This document shows, one piece after another, positions 1-6,787 of a stretch of DNA of 14,728 nucleotides. The position numbers and the translations under genes are program-made. The number at the start of each line of letters is the position of its first letter. The first letter of the stretch is position 1. Where the stretch lies: the NCBI GenBank assembly GCA_013214245.1, contig JABSQE010000103.1, positions 1 to 14,728 of the forward strand. Direction: 5' to 3'. The notes under the pieces were generated by a model, which was not told where the DNA came from, did no database searches, and saw only the letters and a program-made list of their open reading frames with translations. This DNA comes from Hyphomicrobiaceae bacterium (lineage in GTDB: Bacteria; Pseudomonadota; Alphaproteobacteria; Rhizobiales; Hyphomicrobiaceae).

Positions 1-1317
1 AATATCGAAATCCGGCATAGAAATACGTTCTGGGTTCAGAAAGCGTTCAAATAGTAAGCCAAAACGTAGGGGATCAAGATCTGTAATAGTGAGTGACCAA
101 GCTACCAAAGATCCTGCGCCAGAGCCTCGTCCCGGACCGACTGAGATGCACTGCTCTTTCGACCACTTTATAAAATCCGATACAATTAAAAAGTAACCAG
201 GAAATTTCATTTGTATTATGACTTTAAGTTCAAACTCTAGTCGTTTATAATAATCATCACGACTATAACCTTGTGCTAGTGATAAATTCGATAAGCGATT
301 ATTTAGTCCTACTCGAGCCTGCCGAGAAAGCTCTTCAGCCTCAAGATAATGCTGTTCATCATCGCTGGTATCTTTACCAGCTAAGATATATTTTGGGAGA
401 ATAGGCGGGCGACTCAATGGGCGGTAATGACAACGCTGCGCGATTTCAATCGTATTATCTAATGCCTCAGGCAAATCAGAAAATAATTGTACCATATCCG
501 CTTCTGATTTGAAGTAATGTTCTGGAGTCAAGCGTCGGCGGTTATCTTCAACGACATATCGTCCTTCTGCGATACATATTAATGCATCGTGAGCTTCGTA
601 GTCTTCACGTTTTTGAAAATAACATTGATTAGTTGCCACTATTGGCAAATCACAATCGTAAGCTAGATCAAGTAATAGTGGCTCAACGCTTAGTTCATCT
701 GAGATATAATGACGCTGTATTTCTACATACAGACAACTGCTGAATATTTCTTTAAGAAGTCTTAGACGTGCTACGGCAACAGCGCGATCTGTAGTTCTCA
801 GTTTTTCATCAATTGGACCGTCTGGCCCGCCGGTAAGAATGATTAGCCCCTCATGATAATTACGCAAACGGTCGATGTGAATGTGCGCTGGCTGACTATC
901 AACAGGATCAAGGAAGGCCTGACTGGATAATTTCATAAGATTGATGTAACCGGTTTCATTCATAGCAAGCATTGCAATAGATGGATAGGATGTATGCTGC
1001 GTAGCCATATAGAATGAGTTGCCAGTCTGCATTAATTGCTGATCCTGGTCTGCAAAGTCTACACTAAGAGTCAATCCTGCAATAGGTTGAACTCCCACAT
1101 CGGCAAGCTTATTAGAAAACTCAAGAACACCAAACAAATTGTTACGGTCTGTTAGGGCTATTGCCGGGAAGTTGTTTGTAACCGTGAGCTTTGCAAGTTT
1201 TGCAATAGGTAAAGCACCCTCCAAAAGAGAATATGCAGAGTGAACGCGTAAATGAATAAAGTGCGGAGGTGCAATGAAGGCTAAACTCTCAGCGGTAGAA
1301 CAGTCATTAACTATCAT
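1..1317 (-). CDS. dnaE: DNA polymerase III subunit alpha, N-terminal part (runs off left edge)
   Basis: This is the replicative polymerase catalytic subunit, which extends DNA at the fork within the Pol III holoenzyme. The reverse strand reads from an ATG at 1317 to the window edge, giving 439 residues with no stop. The PHP domain starts near residue 22 with HLRVHSAYSLLEGAL. The polymerase palm is marked by VGPGRGSGAGSLVAW and LFERFLNPERISMPDFD. The two aspartates of the PDFD motif (residues 436 and 438) match the first two catalytic aspartates of the family; the third lies beyond the window. No strong Shine-Dalgarno precedes the ATG, but the start leaves only a short leader before the PHP domain, as usual in alphaproteobacteria. 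It lies 76 bases downstream of lolD on the same strand, and a TATAAT in that gap may add its own promoter. The identification is very secure. Confidence 0.97.
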   Translation of the reverse strand, partial: MIVNDCSTAESLAFIAPPHFIHLRVHSAYSLLEGALPIAKLAKLTVTNNFPAIALTDRNNLFGVLEFSNKLADVGVQPIAGLTLSVDFADQDQQLMQTGNSFYMATQHTSYPSIAMLAMNETGYINLMKLSSQAFLDPVDSQPAHIHIDRLRNYHEGLIILTGGPDGPIDEKLRTTDRAVAVARLRLLKEIFSSCLYVEIQRHYISDELSVEPLLLDLAYDCDLPIVATNQCYFQKREDYEAHDALICIAEGRYVVEDNRRRLTPEHYFKSEADMVQLFSDLPEALDNTIEIAQRCHYRPLSRPPILPKYILAGKDTSDDEQHYLEAEELSRQARVGLNNRLSNLSLAQGYSRDDYYKRLEFELKVIIQMKFPGYFLIVSDFIKWSKEQCISVGPGRGSGAGSLVAWSLTITDLDPLRFGLLFERFLNPERISMPDFDI

Positions 1318-1371
1318 TTTAACGATTTTAGCCTGTATAGAACTTAATCTATGTCTGTTGGGTATGATATG

Positions 1372-1377
1372 ATTATA
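1372..1377 (-). promoter_or_regulatory. candidate -10 box for dnaE
   Basis: The reverse strand reads TATAAT, a perfect sigma-70-type -10 hexamer, 54 bases before the dnaE ATG and inside the lolD-dnaE gap. No convincing -35 hexamer lies 16-18 bases upstream, so this could be chance in AT-rich DNA. If real, dnaE could be transcribed independently of lolCD. Confidence 0.25.
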
Positions 1378-1393
1378 ACTACTTTAGTGTGCG

Positions 1394-2101
1394 TTAGTAT
1401 CTTGTTTTCAATTCAATAATGCGTCCACTACTAAGTTGCAATACGCGGTGCATGCGATGTGCAAGACCAAGATTGTGCGTAGCGATCAGAGCCGCAACGC
1501 CTGTATACTCAATCAGCTTCATTAAATCTTCGAATACTCTTTCTGTTGTGTCAGGATCAAGATTGCCTGTTGGTTCATCCGCTAATATTAAACTTGGTGA
1601 ATTAGCTAGTCCACGGGCAATCGCTACGCGCTGTTGCTCTCCGCCTGAAAGCTCTGCCGGTCTGTGATCCGCGCGCGCTCCAAGACCTAGTATTTCTAAA
1701 AGCTCACGAGCGTGAGCAGCAGCAACTCTGCGACTTTTTCCTTGAATCATCTGTGGTATCACAACATTTTCCAGCGCAGAAAACTCAGGTAGCAACTGAT
1801 GAAATTGATATATGAATCCTAAAAGTGCGCGACGCACGCACGTACGTTGTTTATCGTTCATTTGAGAACAGTCTTGCCCCTGAACAATCACCTGTCCATG
1901 ATCAGGTGTCTCCAGTAGGCCTGAGATATGTAACAGAGTTGATTTGCCCGATCCGGATGGCCCAACAAGAGCAACTGCCTGACCTGCGTATAGCGTGTTG
2001 CTAATACCGTTCAAAACACTAATACTATTTTCACCCTGCCTGAATGCGCGATGCAATTCGACAAGCTGCAAAACAGGTTGCATATTAGAAAAATCATTCA
2101 T
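1394..2101 (-). CDS. lolD: Lipoprotein-releasing system ATP-binding protein LolD
   Basis: LolD is the cytoplasmic ATPase of the LolCDE-type ABC transporter, which extracts outer-membrane-destined lipoproteins from the inner membrane and hands them to LolA. The 235 residues show all ABC motifs: Walker A GPSGSGKST (47-55), a Q-loop in FIYQFHQLLPEF (about 97-107), signature LSGGEQQ (151-157), Walker B with catalytic Glu and D-loop LILADEPTGNLD (171-182), and the switch His in ATHN (209). The LLPEFSALENV stretch after the Q-loop is typical of the LolD/MacB group. The start codon overlaps the end of lolC by 8 bases (ATGAATGA), which indicates translational coupling; Met7 is a less likely alternative start. 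It is intact and of normal length. Assignment to LolD rather than MacB rests on the adjoining lolC. Confidence 0.96.
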   Translation of the reverse strand: MNDFSNMQPVLQLVELHRAFRQGENSISVLNGISNTLYAGQAVALVGPSGSGKSTLLHISGLLETPDHGQVIVQGQDCSQMNDKQRTCVRRALLGFIYQFHQLLPEFSALENVVIPQMIQGKSRRVAAAHARELLEILGLGARADHRPAELSGGEQQRVAIARGLANSPSLILADEPTGNLDPDTTERVFEDLMKLIEYTGVAALIATHNLGLAHRMHRVLQLSSGRIIELKTRY

Positions 2102-3404
2102 ATCGTAACGCTTCCACAGGATCGAGTTTGGAAGCTCGCCAAGATGGATAAATAGTTGCCAAAATTGACAAAGCTAAGGCCAGAGTTATAATTGCAGCTG
2201 TTTCAAATATATCAACATCAGCAGGTAACTCAGTAAGGTAGTAAACGTTTGGATCCATAATTGTGGTGCCGGTTATTTTCTGTACAAACTTTCGGATATC
2301 TTCAATACACCAACAAAATGTGATCCCAAGCATAAGTCCTGCAAAGGTGCCAATAATTCCGATAGAAGCGCCGGTAATAAGAAATACTCGCATTATTGCA
2401 TATTTTGTTGCTCCCATAGTTCTCAGTATTGCAATGTCGCGACTTTTGTCCTTCACCAGCATCATAATACCTGACACAATATTAAGTGCTGCCACTAAAA
2501 CTATGAGTGACAGAATTATAAACATGACTATGCGTTCAACTTCGAGTACAGTAAAAAAGCTTTTATTACGATCCTGCCAGCTTATGAAGCCGAAATCTTT
2601 ACCTAAGATCGTTTTCATAGCATCAATGTGTGTGTTTATTTCGTCAGGGTTTTCAGAAACTATTTCAATAACGTCGATCTGGTTAGGTTTTGAAAAGTAA
2701 CGCTGGGCTTCCGACATCGGCATGAACACCATTGTACGATCGTACTCCGACATTCCAAGTTCGAAGACAGCTTGAATGCGATAAGTTCTTGTTCGCGGAA
2801 CTCTACCAAAAGGAGTTGAAGAACCTTGTGGCGATACTAGTGTAATATGACTTCCGAGTGATACACCTAAATCATTTGCAAGGCGAATACCCACAGCTAT
2901 GCCACTCTGGTCATCAAAACCATCGATTGTGCCAAGTATGATTTTATCCGTAATTAAAGGCAACGAACGGATACTTTTTTCAGTTATGCCACGTACAAAG
3001 CCACCTAACGCCTGTCGCGGCCCAGAAAATAAAACCTGACCTTCAATTAATGGAATTGCGTGTTTTGTACCTTCGACCTGAACAAGCTTCTCAGCAACAT
3101 CGTTGTAATCATTAAAAGGACCACTGCCAATAACTTTCTGGACCACAGCATGACCGTTAAGACCCAGTATTTTATCAAGAAGTTGATTGCGAAATCCATT
3201 CATTACAGCCATTACTATTATTAGTGTTGAAACACCTAGCATTATGCCGAAGAATGAGAAGCCTGCGACAACCGAGATGAAACCCTCCTTCCGGCGTGCA
3301 CGTAAATAACGTGTTGCAAGCATCCACTCGAAACTTGTGAAGGGCGCCGTGTTTTTCGTCTCTATCATGTGAAGAATATAAGCCTCATAGTAGTTTTTAA
3401 GCAT
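2094..3404 (-). CDS. lolC: Lipoprotein-releasing system transmembrane protein LolC/LolE family
   Basis: This is the inner-membrane permease partner of LolD for releasing lipoproteins to LolA. The 436-residue protein has a cytoplasmic N-terminus with FEWMLATRYLRARRKEGF, a first membrane segment (about residues 45-68, GFSFFGIMLGVSTLIIVMAV), a large periplasmic domain (about 70-295), three further membrane segments (about 300-420), and the family C-terminus WRASKLDPVEALRYE. Alphaproteobacteria usually have one such permease, presumably acting as a homodimer, and no second copy is seen here. The start is uncertain. The ATG at 3404 has no Shine-Dalgarno, while an in-frame ATG at 3368 (Met13) is closer to the conserved start of the family and has AGG about 15 bases upstream. 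It is first in the lolC-lolD unit and faces away from rpsB across a long spacer. Confidence 0.95.
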   Translation of the reverse strand: MLKNYYEAYILHMIETKNTAPFTSFEWMLATRYLRARRKEGFISVVAGFSFFGIMLGVSTLIIVMAVMNGFRNQLLDKILGLNGHAVVQKVIGSGPFNDYNDVAEKLVQVEGTKHAIPLIEGQVLFSGPRQALGGFVRGITEKSIRSLPLITDKIILGTIDGFDDQSGIAVGIRLANDLGVSLGSHITLVSPQGSSTPFGRVPRTRTYRIQAVFELGMSEYDRTMVFMPMSEAQRYFSKPNQIDVIEIVSENPDEINTHIDAMKTILGKDFGFISWQDRNKSFFTVLEVERIVMFIILSLIVLVAALNIVSGIMMLVKDKSRDIAILRTMGATKYAIMRVFLITGASIGIIGTFAGLMLGITFCWCIEDIRKFVQKITGTTIMDPNVYYLTELPADVDIFETAAIITLALALSILATIYPSWRASKLDPVEALRYE

Positions 3405-3796
3405 TTTAACTTAAAAAAAGTCACAGATTTAATCATTTACATTCTTAATGATTTTAAATGCTGTACGCGAGCTTAATATCACAAACTAGTTTTAATTAAC
3501 ATCTGTGCACAATGAATTCACAGGATTACACGCTGAAATTTTATCATTGTTTAGTGATGTAAGAACCACATATGCGTGAGTTTTAATGAAACAGGTTGGC
3601 GTCTATTAAAAATTCTTGGAAAACAAACGAGATATATCAGGTTTCAGTCGCGTATCTGCTTTAATGAGTAATAATATGGCTATTTTAGGTTATTTCAGAA
3701 ATAATTATTTATACACTAGCCTGATATACGTATATATGTTTGTTTAAAGAGTAATCTTAACTAAAAAAAGTAGTTTGTTAAATTAAAATTTTACCA

Positions 3797-3828
3797 AATT
3801 TCAAAGCCATTCAATTTCAAAGCCATTC
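3797..3828. repeat. Perfect 16-base tandem duplication
   Basis: The unit AATTTCAAAGCCATTC occurs twice head to tail (3797-3812 and 3813-3828) without a mismatch. It lies in non-coding DNA. The identity of the copies suggests a recent slippage or duplication event; nothing indicates a function. Confidence 0.9.
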
Positions 3829-3859
3829 TTAGACAAGAGCAGAAGCCACGAGAAAAATT

Positions 3860-3917
3860 GCCGCAAACATCATATATATGCATATACAACCCTACTAACC
3901 GACGGCTTTTTTTTTTT
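3860..3917 (+). terminator. weak terminator-like element: GCCG/CGGC plus T11
   Basis: CGGC (3903-3906) is followed directly by eleven T residues. It can pair with GCCG (3860-3863) across a 39-base loop that contains the palindrome TATATGCATATA. The stem is only 4 base pairs, so this is poor as a rho-independent terminator. It might be a relic of one belonging to a lost plus-strand gene, or simply a homopolymer tract. Confidence 0.15.
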
Positions 3918-4246
3918 CTTGCGCAGTCACTTGAAGTGGTGAGGCTCATCAGTATTTTGCGCGAATTTCTCAGCGCTAAGTATCAACAAACCAATTAGGT
4001 CACACTTCAAACTGCGTCAGAATTTGCATAATCTTCAACAGCACTAGGCGTGCAAATGTTGTTAATATTATTTTATCTTATGAATTATATCTATAATTTA
4101 TTTTTTCGATGAATTAATTATCGATATTATTCTATTTGATGTGACTTATCTAATAAGTAAGTGTTCATAAGGTGAAATATATTTTTTACTTGAAATTTTT
4201 CGTTTTTTTGTTATTTCTAAGTGTAAAAACAATCACACACAGCTAT

Positions 4247-4337
4247 CGCGTGCATCACTTAACGCGCTCCGGTGGTTGAATTAAAATCAAATTTTTACAA
4301 TCTCACAAGGCTGTGGCGGATTAACCGGAAAAGGAAG
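4247..4337 (+). promoter_or_regulatory. Possible structured rpsB leader and ribosome binding site
   Basis: The rpsB leader can fold into a hairpin CGCGT (4247-4251) / ACGCG (4262-4266), followed by a closing helix TCCGGT (4268-4273) / ACCGGA (4324-4329). That helix could enclose small stems TTGA/TCAA (4276-4289) and CACA/TGTG (4304-4315). The last helix ends just before the Shine-Dalgarno AAGGAAG (4331-4337), which sits 5 bases from the ATG. In gammaproteobacteria S2 represses its own mRNA through the rpsB leader, and a similar role here is inference. The Shine-Dalgarno is clear; the folding is by eye. Confidence 0.3.
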
Positions 4338-4342
4338 AGTTT

Positions 4343-5338
4343 ATGTTGCCGACATTTGCATTGCGCCAATTGCTTGAAGCAGGTGTACATTTTGGTCATC
4401 AAAGTCATCGTTGGAATCCTAAGATGGCTCGCTACATTTTTGGCGTCAGGAATAACATACACATATTGGATCTTACCCAGACAACTCCACTTCTGCATCA
4501 AGCGCTCGTTAAGGTTTCTGAGACGGTTGCTCAAGGTGGTAGAGTTTTGTTTGTTGGCACCAAGCGACAAGCTGCGGACTCTATTTCGGATGCGGCTCTG
4601 AGGTCAGCTCAGTACTTTATAAATCATCGTTGGTTGGGTGGGACTTTGACAAATTGGAAAACAATTTCCTTATCAATAAGGCGCTTACGTCAGTTGGATG
4701 AGATTCTGGAAGGTGAAGGTCAAGGTCGAACCAAGAAAGAAGTTTTAAACATCACCAGAGAGCGTGATAAGCTTAACCAGTCTCTTGGCGGAATTAAAGA
4801 GATGGGTGGGACTCCTGATTTATTGTTCGTAATAGATACGAACAAAGAAGCTATAGCTATTGCCGAGGCGCGCAAACTTAAGATCCCGATTATAGCGGTT
4901 GTTGATAGCAATAGCGACCCAGACGGTATAGACTATCCTATACCTGGTAATGATGATGCGGGTAGGGCGGTGACTTTATACTGCGACTTGATCGCTCGCG
5001 CTGCTATAGATGGAATAGAAAAGTCGTCAGTCGAGGCGGGTGCAGACATTGGAAGCTTCGAAATGCCGTTAGACGAGGCGGGTGCAGAGTTCGAAGTACT
5101 TGAGTTTGAAGGTATTGAGGCGCCTAGGGGTGAGCCAGACGATCTTAAGTTGATCGATTCTATTTCTCCAAAGATTGAGCAAGCACTTAATGATGCTGGT
5201 GTTTTTCATTTCTGGCAGATAGCGGATCTTGATGTGTCAGGAATTGCTGCACTTGACGTGCGGCTTAAATTAGCAGCAGGGGAGACTTCCGCGAGTTGGA
5301 TAGAGTCTGCAAGAGCGCGAGTAGAGGCGGCCGTTTGA
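4343..5338 (+). CDS. rpsB: 30S ribosomal protein S2 with C-terminal extension
   Basis: S2 sits on the back of the 30S head-body junction and is needed for S1 binding. Residues 1-224 are a typical S2 core: FALRQLLEAGVHFGHQ near the start, RWNPKMARYIFG, the NHRWLGGTLTNWKTI block (94-108), LLFVIDTNKEAIAIAEARKL (160-179) and VDSNSDPDGIDYPIPGNDDA (187-206). The total of 331 residues is well above the roughly 240-260 usual for the family. Residues 225-263 form an acidic linker (EAGAD... EFEGIEAPRGEPDD), and residues 264-331 resemble the helix-hairpin-helix-like tail seen on S2, L21 and some other proteins of Rhodospirillales-type bacteria (LKLI..ISPKIEQALNDAGVFHFWQIADL). The hairpin glycines usual in that motif read SIS here. 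The start is supported by AAGGAAG 5 bases upstream. The gene is followed by a 344-base spacer before its usual partner tsf. Confidence 0.98.
   Translation: MLPTFALRQLLEAGVHFGHQSHRWNPKMARYIFGVRNNIHILDLTQTTPLLHQALVKVSETVAQGGRVLFVGTKRQAADSISDAALRSAQYFINHRWLGGTLTNWKTISLSIRRLRQLDEILEGEGQGRTKKEVLNITRERDKLNQSLGGIKEMGGTPDLLFVIDTNKEAIAIAEARKLKIPIIAVVDSNSDPDGIDYPIPGNDDAGRAVTLYCDLIARAAIDGIEKSSVEAGADIGSFEMPLDEAGAEFEVLEFEGIEAPRGEPDDLKLIDSISPKIEQALNDAGVFHFWQIADLDVSGIAALDVRLKLAAGETSASWIESARARVEAAV
5032..5088 (+). repeat. 15-base direct repeat inside the S2 linker
   Basis: CGAGGCGGGTGCAGA occurs at 5032-5046 and again at 5074-5088. The copies start 42 bases (14 codons) apart and are in the same frame, so both encode EAGA within the acidic linker between the S2 core and its C-terminal domain. 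This is consistent with expansion of a low-constraint linker by duplication. Confidence 0.8.
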
Positions 5339-5550
5339 AGTTTTTCACGAGGTGCGCGTTGTGTTTTCTCATTTTCACGAGTTGGAGTGCGGCGGCATTA
5401 CGGTACGTTGTAGATTCTGATCTTATTAAGAATCTTCTGCTAGTTTTTTTGAACCAGTTTCGGGTAAATCTAGTTATTACAATCTTAACGCACGTCACTC
5501 AAGAATTATCTGATTCTGATGGTTATGACAATTTTATGCTGCTTGCTTAA
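5335..5550 (+). CDS. Possible small protein overlapping the rpsB stop (doubtful)
   Basis: A frame opens at TTG 5335, overlapping the rpsB TGA stop as TTGA, and runs 71 codons to TAA at 5548-5550. AGAGG (5323-5327) lies 7 bases upstream of the TTG, inside rpsB. The product would start MKFFTRCALCFLIFTSWSAA, which has the shape of a signal peptide or membrane anchor, followed by a leucine-rich stretch and an acidic end (QELSDSDGYDNF). By eye this stretch is less AT-rich than the following 130 bases. A 10-base direct repeat TTTTCACGAG (5342-5351, 5372-5381) lies within it. I recognise no family. Chance openness, or decayed sequence after rpsB, is at least as likely as a real gene. Confidence 0.2.
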   Translation: MKFFTRCALCFLIFTSWSAAALRYVVDSDLIKNLLLVFLNQFRVNLVITILTHVTQELSDSDGYDNFMLLA

Positions 5551-5566
5551 TGTATATAACTACAGG

Positions 5567-5594
5567 TTGCGTCTTGCTAGTGATATAGTATAAT
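5567..5594 (+). promoter_or_regulatory. candidate promoter for tsf
   Basis: TTGCGT (5567-5572) and TATAAT (5589-5594) are spaced by 16 bases, with a perfect -10 and a -35 matching the TTG core only. The -10 is 88 bases before the tsf ATG. It would let tsf be expressed independently of rpsB, which fits the long spacer. Evidence is by motif only. Confidence 0.4.
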
Positions 5595-5609
5595 TTATAG
5601 AAGTTTTTC

Positions 5610-5639
5610 GACAGTTAAATTAGGCTGTCTTTCGTTTTT
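5610..5639 (+). terminator. possible attenuator or weak terminator in the tsf leader
   Basis: GACAG (5610-5614) pairs with CTGTC (5625-5629), extendable by two wobble pairs, and is followed by TTTCGTTTTT (5630-5639). The structure lies between the candidate tsf promoter and tsf, so it could act as a partial terminator of rpsB read-through or as a leader hairpin. The short stem and interrupted T-run keep confidence low. Confidence 0.35.
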
Positions 5640-5682
5640 AATTCATTTATGTGATCTGTGCCTAAGGGCAAGAGGGCGGGAT

Positions 5683-6615
5683 ATGACAACAATTGCTGCG
5701 AGCGCAGTTAGAAAGTTGCGGCAGACAAGCGGTGCTGGCATGATGGATTGCAAGCAAGCTCTTAAAGAAATGGATGGTGATTTTGATCGCGCCATTTCCT
5801 GGTTAAGGAAAAAAGGTCTTTCGAAAGCTGCAAAAAAATCCGGACGTATTGTTGCGGAAGGATTAATCGGAGTTGTGTCGAAAAAAAATATAGGCTCACT
5901 TGTAGAAGTAAATTCTGAGACGGATTTCGTGGCGCGTAATGATTTGTTTCAGGAGTTAGTTAGCACTATTACACAAATCAGATTAGCTGAATTTGAAGAT
6001 CATGGTGATTTGCTCTCTTTGCCGTATCCAAACAAATCGCTTTGTGTTGGTGATTACATTAAAGAGCTTATTGCAACCATAGGAGAGAATATTGAAGTGC
6101 GTCGCTCCTCAACGCTGTGCGTTAAAGAAGGAGTGGTGGCTGACTATGTCCACAATAAGGCGGCGGAAGGTCTTGGTAAAATTGGAGTCTTGGTAGCTCT
6201 CGAGAGTTCTGGAGATTTACATAAGCTGATGGCATTTGGTCGTCAGCTAGCCATGCACATTGCAGCGACTGCACCTCTGGCTCTGTCCGTGGATGAACTA
6301 GACGTCGAAGCCATCTCCAAGGAGAGAGCAATCTACTATGAGCAAGCGAAGAGTTCTGGTAAGCCACCGGCCATAATAGACAAAATCGTGGAAGGTCGAC
6401 TTCGTAAGGAGTTTTTTCAGCAAGTAGTTTTGCCGCAACAAACCTTTGTGGTTGACGGTAAAATGTCTGTAGAACAGGCGGTTAAATTAGCTGAAAAAGA
6501 CATTGACGCTCCAATAAACATTGCCGGGTTTATTCGCTACGGGCTTGGTGATGGAATTCAAAAAGAAGAAGATAACTTTGCAGCAGATGTCGCTGCTGTT
6601 GCAGGTAGAAGTTGA
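5683..6615 (+). CDS. tsf: Translation elongation factor Ts
   Basis: EF-Ts exchanges GDP for GTP on EF-Tu in the cytoplasm. The 310-residue protein has the N-terminal UBA-like module with the TSGAGMMDCKQAL signature (15-27), the EF-Tu-contacting core SETDFVARN (78-86), two dimerisation-type subdomains (about 90-270), and the C-terminal GFIRYGLGDGIQKEEDNFAADV (about 281-302) usual in alphaproteobacteria. Its length is normal. A purine-rich GAGGGCGGG lies just before the ATG. It follows rpsB, its usual operon partner, but at 344 bases, and a strong terminator follows 30 bases after the stop. The rpsB-tsf pair therefore appears transcriptionally separated from pyrH and the rest. Confidence 0.98.
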   Translation: MTTIAASAVRKLRQTSGAGMMDCKQALKEMDGDFDRAISWLRKKGLSKAAKKSGRIVAEGLIGVVSKKNIGSLVEVNSETDFVARNDLFQELVSTITQIRLAEFEDHGDLLSLPYPNKSLCVGDYIKELIATIGENIEVRRSSTLCVKEGVVADYVHNKAAEGLGKIGVLVALESSGDLHKLMAFGRQLAMHIAATAPLALSVDELDVEAISKERAIYYEQAKSSGKPPAIIDKIVEGRLRKEFFQQVVLPQQTFVVDGKMSVEQAVKLAEKDIDAPINIAGFIRYGLGDGIQKEEDNFAADVAAVAGRS

Positions 6616-6645
6616 TTGCATAGCTGCATGATTGTAGAAAATTGC

Positions 6646-6677
6646 GGGTCGTCTGCTTATACAGACGGCCTTTTTTT
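6646..6677 (+). terminator. Rho-independent terminator after tsf
   Basis: GGTCGTCTG (6647-6655) pairs with CAGACGGCC (6662-6670) around a 6-base loop. This gives a 9-base-pair stem with one G-U wobble, extendable by one more G-U using G6646, and it is followed at once by seven T residues (6671-6677). It is the clearest terminator in the window and lies 30 bases past the tsf stop. Confidence 0.88.
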
Positions 6678-6704
6678 CTGAGAAATCACTAATAACACTG
6701 GGAA

Positions 6705-6739
6705 TGTCATAATTATTCGCCTTATTCAGATTGGCGAAT
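6705..6739 (+). promoter_or_regulatory. candidate pyrH promoter with overlapping inverted repeat
   Basis: TGTCATAAT (6705-6713) is an extended -10 (TGn plus CATAAT, 5 of 6 bases of consensus) just downstream of the tsf terminator, where a new promoter is expected. The predicted start point falls in an inverted repeat ATTCGCC (6715-6721) / GGCGAAT (6733-6739) with an 11-base spacer, which could be an operator or a 5' hairpin. No good -35 was seen. Confidence 0.35.
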
Positions 6740-6787
6740 TAGGACAATTTCAGGGTGGGCAGATACACAACAGAGAGCTAGTTTGCT

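Larger units (their letters stand above)
3405..4342. other. Long AT-rich divergent intergenic region, no recognisable gene
   Basis: These 938 bases separate the divergent lolC and rpsB genes and should hold both promoters. No tRNA, SRP RNA, tmRNA or RNase P core motif was seen on either strand. Visible items are a 7-base inverted repeat with a 9-base loop (3431-3437 / 3447-3453), a 16-base tandem duplication (3797-3828), a T11 tract (3907-3917), a palindrome TATATGCATATA (3875-3886), and a very AT-rich block (about 4060-4220) upstream of the rpsB leader. An open stretch at 3774-3998 has no ATG and no recognisable protein. In many alphaproteobacteria proS lies just upstream of lolC. It is absent here, so this may be a rearrangement point or the site of an eroded gene. 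Confidence 0.6.
5339..5682 (+). other. Spacer between rpsB and tsf
   Basis: This 344-base gap holds the doubtful small frame above, then an AT-rich part (about 5551-5660) with a TATAAT box (5589-5594) and a terminator-like hairpin (5610-5639). Another weak inverted repeat, GATTCT (5413-5418) / AGAATC (5429-5434), lies 9 bases before a T7 run and could be a poor rpsB terminator. Nothing else was recognised. Confidence 0.6.

Noticed and set aside
3774..3998. Open plus-strand frame of 74 codons through the T11 tract, ending with a helix-like stretch
   Set aside because: It has no ATG, no ribosome binding site and no recognisable family, and most of it is low-complexity AT-rich sequence. Kept only as part of the spacer description.
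4272..4601. Plus-strand frame overlapping the rpsB start
   Set aside because: It lies mostly in another frame of the unmistakable S2 gene and has no recognisable content.
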